Source: Dinochytrium kinnereticum (lineage: Eukaryota > Chytridiomycota > Chytridiomycetes > Chytridiales > Chytridiaceae). From it: a stretch of 58,104 nucleotides of DNA. The stretch is from the NCBI GenBank assembly GCA_027604005.1, contig JADGJT010000114.1, forward strand, positions 3,474 through 61,577, read 5' to 3'. Below the pieces are notes generated by a model. That model had not been told where the DNA came from. It worked only from the letters and a program-made list of their open reading frames with translations, and made no database searches. A program made the position numbers and the translations under genes. Of the stretch, positions 55,351 to 58,104 are shown piece by piece (the stretch's first letter is position 1; every line of letters begins with the position of its first letter).

Positions 55351-56832
55351 ATGCACCACCACCACCCTCCTCTCCCTCAACCCCCTCAACTCCATCCCTC
55401 ATCCCCTCATCAAATGCTCTCGCTGCCCTCCCTCAACTCCTTCTTCAACAACAACAACAACAACATCATCCACCAACCCTTCCCCACACCTCCTATCCTC
55501 ATCTCTGACAACCACCACCACCACCACCACAGCCTCACCACCACCACCACCACCACCACCAACAACTACAACAACAACAACCACCGCGTAACAAACAACA
55601 GCCTCTACAACCACCACCACCACCAGCTGTCGCTTCCAAATCATCCTGCCCCCTCGTCTCATCCCATCATCATCCAACACAACGCTCCGTCCTCCAGCTC
55701 CACAATGGGATCTATTCTCCACCAGCCTCATCACATCCACGGCGCTGGCGTTCCAAGGTCAACGCCCCCAATCTCCCCTCCCGTCATCGCCTCCACCCAT
55801 TCCCTGCCTCACCAACATCAACAACAACAACAGCAGAACCACTACCACAATAACAATGCCTTCTTCTCAACCTCAGCGTCACCCACCCCACATGGCCTCG
55901 CGGCTGAACCCTCCTCCTCTGTTCACCACCATCACTCTGAACACTTTTCCCTCCCACCCCCCGCCGCCGCCGCCGCCGCCTCACCCTTCTTCTCGTCGTC
56001 CTGCCCCGCGCCTCCCTCTGCTCACGTCTCTGACGTGTCGGTTTCTTTGTCTGCCGCCTCCGACTGTGCAAAGACCGTGGGAATTTGCTTGCCTGCCCCT
56101 CCTGCTGCTCTCATGGACACGCCCGTCCAACTCCAACCTCATCACCACGCGCAACATCACCAAGTCCAACCCACCATCCTCCCATCGCCATCTTCAACCA
56201 CCCTCTCGGCCTCTGTCTCCCCTCAAAAGGCCCCAACCACACTACCACCCTTCACCTCAGCCTCCACATCCTCATCCTCATCATCACCATCGGGCCGTCA
56301 AAACACCTCCACGGCACCCTCAAAGCCCAAACCCCAAAAGAGGCCCACCCGCTCCCCGCAGCCCCTCCACCCGCGCGCCTCACCCAAACCACGGACCACC
56401 ACGACCACGACTCCACCGCCCCCGCCGACATCCCGCGAGGACCGCGAGCACCTTCGCAAGGTCTCGCACTCTGCCATTGAGCGCAGACGGAGGGAGCGCA
56501 TCAATGACAAGATTGTGCAGCTGAAGGCTCTGGTGCCCTCGTGCGCCGCGCAGGAGAATCTTCACAAGCTCTCCATCCTGCAGAGCGCCATTGAGTACAT
56601 TTTGGAGTTGAGGGGGTTGGTTGAGGGCGTCACGGGGGGTGTTTGCGTGAAGGAGGAGGGGGGGGGGACGGCGGAGGCTTCTTGTGGTGATGGTGGTGGG
56701 CGTGGGGAGGGGGAGGAGGAGAATGCGGGGCTGGTGATGCTTTCCATGCTTGCTGGGAAGGTGGGGGGACGACAAGAGGAGGGGGAGGATGGGGTGGGGT
56801 GTGATATGAGCGTTGAGAGTCTTTTGTGTTGA
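55351..56832 (+). CDS. bHLH transcription factor with His/Asn/Gln/Thr homopolymer-rich N-terminus
   Basis: Intronless, 493 residues. The ATG at 55351 (MHHHHPPLP) is the first in frame; the open frame extends to a TTG near 55180. Residues about 366-425 form a basic helix-loop-helix: RKVSHSAIERRRRERINDK, then LVPSCAAQENLHKLSILQSA and IEYILELRGL. The H-x3-E-x3-R pattern of the basic helix predicts E-box (CANNTG) binding. The N-terminal 360 residues are low-complexity, with runs of Asn, Thr, His, Gln, Ser and Ala encoded by repetitive CAN codons. The C-terminus is Gly/Glu-rich. No leucine zipper follows helix 2. Target genes are unknown. Confidence 0.9.
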   Translation: MHHHHPPLPQPPQLHPSSPHQMLSLPSLNSFFNNNNNNIIHQPFPTPPILISDNHHHHHHSLTTTTTTTTNNYNNNNHRVTNNSLYNHHHHQLSLPNHPAPSSHPIIIQHNAPSSSSTMGSILHQPHHIHGAGVPRSTPPISPPVIASTHSLPHQHQQQQQQNHYHNNNAFFSTSASPTPHGLAAEPSSSVHHHHSEHFSLPPPAAAAAASPFFSSSCPAPPSAHVSDVSVSLSAASDCAKTVGICLPAPPAALMDTPVQLQPHHHAQHHQVQPTILPSPSSTTLSASVSPQKAPTTLPPFTSASTSSSSSSPSGRQNTSTAPSKPKPQKRPTRSPQPLHPRASPKPRTTTTTTPPPPPTSREDREHLRKVSHSAIERRRRERINDKIVQLKALVPSCAAQENLHKLSILQSAIEYILELRGLVEGVTGGVCVKEEGGGTAEASCGDGGGRGEGEEENAGLVMLSMLAGKVGGRQEEGEDGVGCDMSVESLLC

Positions 56833-58104
56833 GAGGATGATGTCGGGGTCGACTCTTTATGTTTTTATTATGTTTTAGTTGCTTGTTTTGTTTTATTTGC
56901 TCTTAGCCTTTTTCTTTTAATTTAATTTTTTTTATTACGCCTTTTCTTTCTTTTTTTCTTTCTTTCCTGTTTTTCTTGTTGTTCGTTTGGTGTGTGTGGT
57001 TTTGCGAATGCGCCTCTATTGGTTGTTTCTTTCTTTCTCTGATTTTTTGTTTTATTGTTTTTTTTTAATAATTGTTTGGTTTTCTCTTTTTTTTTTTTTT
57101 TTTTTCTTCGTTTTTTTTTCTTTTTTGTTTGTTTCTGGCTCGCCTTTGAGCATCATTATTTTGTCTTGGGAATTTATTTGTTTATTTCTTTGTTCGTTTT
57201 TTTCGTTCGTTATTTTGGTTTTTGTTTGTTTTTGTTTTGTTCTGATGGGGGGTAGGGGGATTAACTTATTAACCCTCCCTAATTTATATCTGAATGCTTG
57301 AATTTTTTTTTCTTTCTTTCTTTTGTATAATATGGGTATGATTTCGCCTTTGTTCCCCCAATAATCCCACTCCACTCTCCTTAACTTTTTTTCTTTTTTG
57401 GCAGCTCATTGGTGATGCTGTGATAAATGCAATCCCAAAAATAAAAAAAAGGAGAGGGGGGGGGGGGAAGACGCAAACAGTCATGTAAGGAAAAGAAACA
57501 CATCCTGCAGGATTCTCAAAAAAACGAACCGTGTGTTGTTGGTTTCGGTGTGTTTCTCGCCGAACCTAGGCAGCAATTCATAAGACTTAATAAATAATAA
57601 TAATAATAATAATTAAATTGTTTATAAGGGGTACCAGATCGATTGATTCCAAGAGTTTCAAGCGCCGGTTGCTTAGCTTTTGAAAAGAAAAAAAAAAAAA
57701 CCATCCATTTTTCATGCGCCCACCTTTTTTTTTTTTTTCTTTTCTTTTCTTTAACAAAAGAGAGAGGAAGGAGGAGCCAACGATGGGACGGAATGGATGC
57801 ATCGATTGACCGACCCCATCCCCCACACCACACCACAAGCCCAAGCACGAATTTTAAGAGGAGGGGGAAGCGCGCGTCCTCCCTCACCCACAACCAACCA
57901 ACCATTACATGCAAAAGCAAGGCTCAGCCAGCCTCCCTTTTTTTTTTTTCTTCTTCTTCTTCACTCGTTTTTTTTTTTTTTTTTTTTGAAATTTCAAAAG
58001 ATAACTATATGTTTGGGTTTAGTGTAAAATTTGCTTTTTAGGTTTTTTTTTTGCCTTTTTTGCTTTTTTGGGTGTGTGCTTGGAAGTTGGGGAGGGTTTT
58101 TTTT
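56833..58104. other. Right-edge intergenic region; no gene seen
   Basis: Very T-rich (56860-57340), with a TAA/ATA run at 57588-57615 and further T runs to the end. Frames found here are homopolymer artefacts. Confidence 0.6.

Noticed and set aside
1..58104. A clustered defence, secondary-metabolite or prophage-type system
   Set aside because: Genes are mixed housekeeping, surface and regulatory genes in varied orientations; no synthase, nuclease-helicase set, CRISPR array or integrase cluster was found.

Overview
The window is eukaryotic and fungal: short GT-AG introns (about 45-215 nt) interrupt almost every gene, genes sit on both strands, and several products are typically fungal (Zn2Cys6 regulator, COX6, ATP15-like F1 epsilon, squalene synthase, CBS-PB1 protein). 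A centrin sits head-to-head with a SPATA4/SPEF-type calponin-homology protein, which, with a PARN deadenylase (absent from baker's yeast), points to a zoosporic early-diverging fungus, most likely a chytrid. That placement is an inference. Exons were joined by hand; every multi-exon model given here keeps reading frame across all its junctions.

Layout. 1-7.3 kb: two paralogous type I membrane proteins with a cysteine-containing ectodomain, one TM helix and a cytoplasmic SH3 domain flank COX6; the left one runs off the window edge. 8.3-11 kb: PhoD-type phosphatase. 12.2-19.7 kb: a type I membrane protein with a probable beta-propeller ectodomain, a small RanBP2-finger/tRNA-binding-fold protein sharing its 63-bp promoter, and a secreted mucin-like Ser/Thr-rich protein. 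21-27.5 kb: ZNF830-like protein, two divergent dienelactone hydrolase paralogues, F1 epsilon subunit, and a patatin-like protein. 27.8-37 kb: a low-complexity nuclear-type protein, a CBS-PB1 membrane protein, and the centrin/CH-domain pair. 37.4-43 kb: squalene synthase and a Zn2Cys6 regulator. 44-50.5 kb: PARN (one intron holds a 10-N gap) and a Qa-SNARE syntaxin. 50.6-55.3 kb: gene-poor, with a decayed Ty3/gypsy-like retroelement and dense microsatellites. 55.4-56.8 kb: an intronless bHLH regulator.

No rRNA, tRNA, CRISPR array or defence-type cluster was seen. The most interesting items are the membrane SH3 pair (including a signal-peptide exon without an AUG and a tyrosine-rich repeat tail), the compact centrin/CH promoter, the ZNF830-like protein without its zinc finger, and a patatin-like protein with an altered nucleophile motif.
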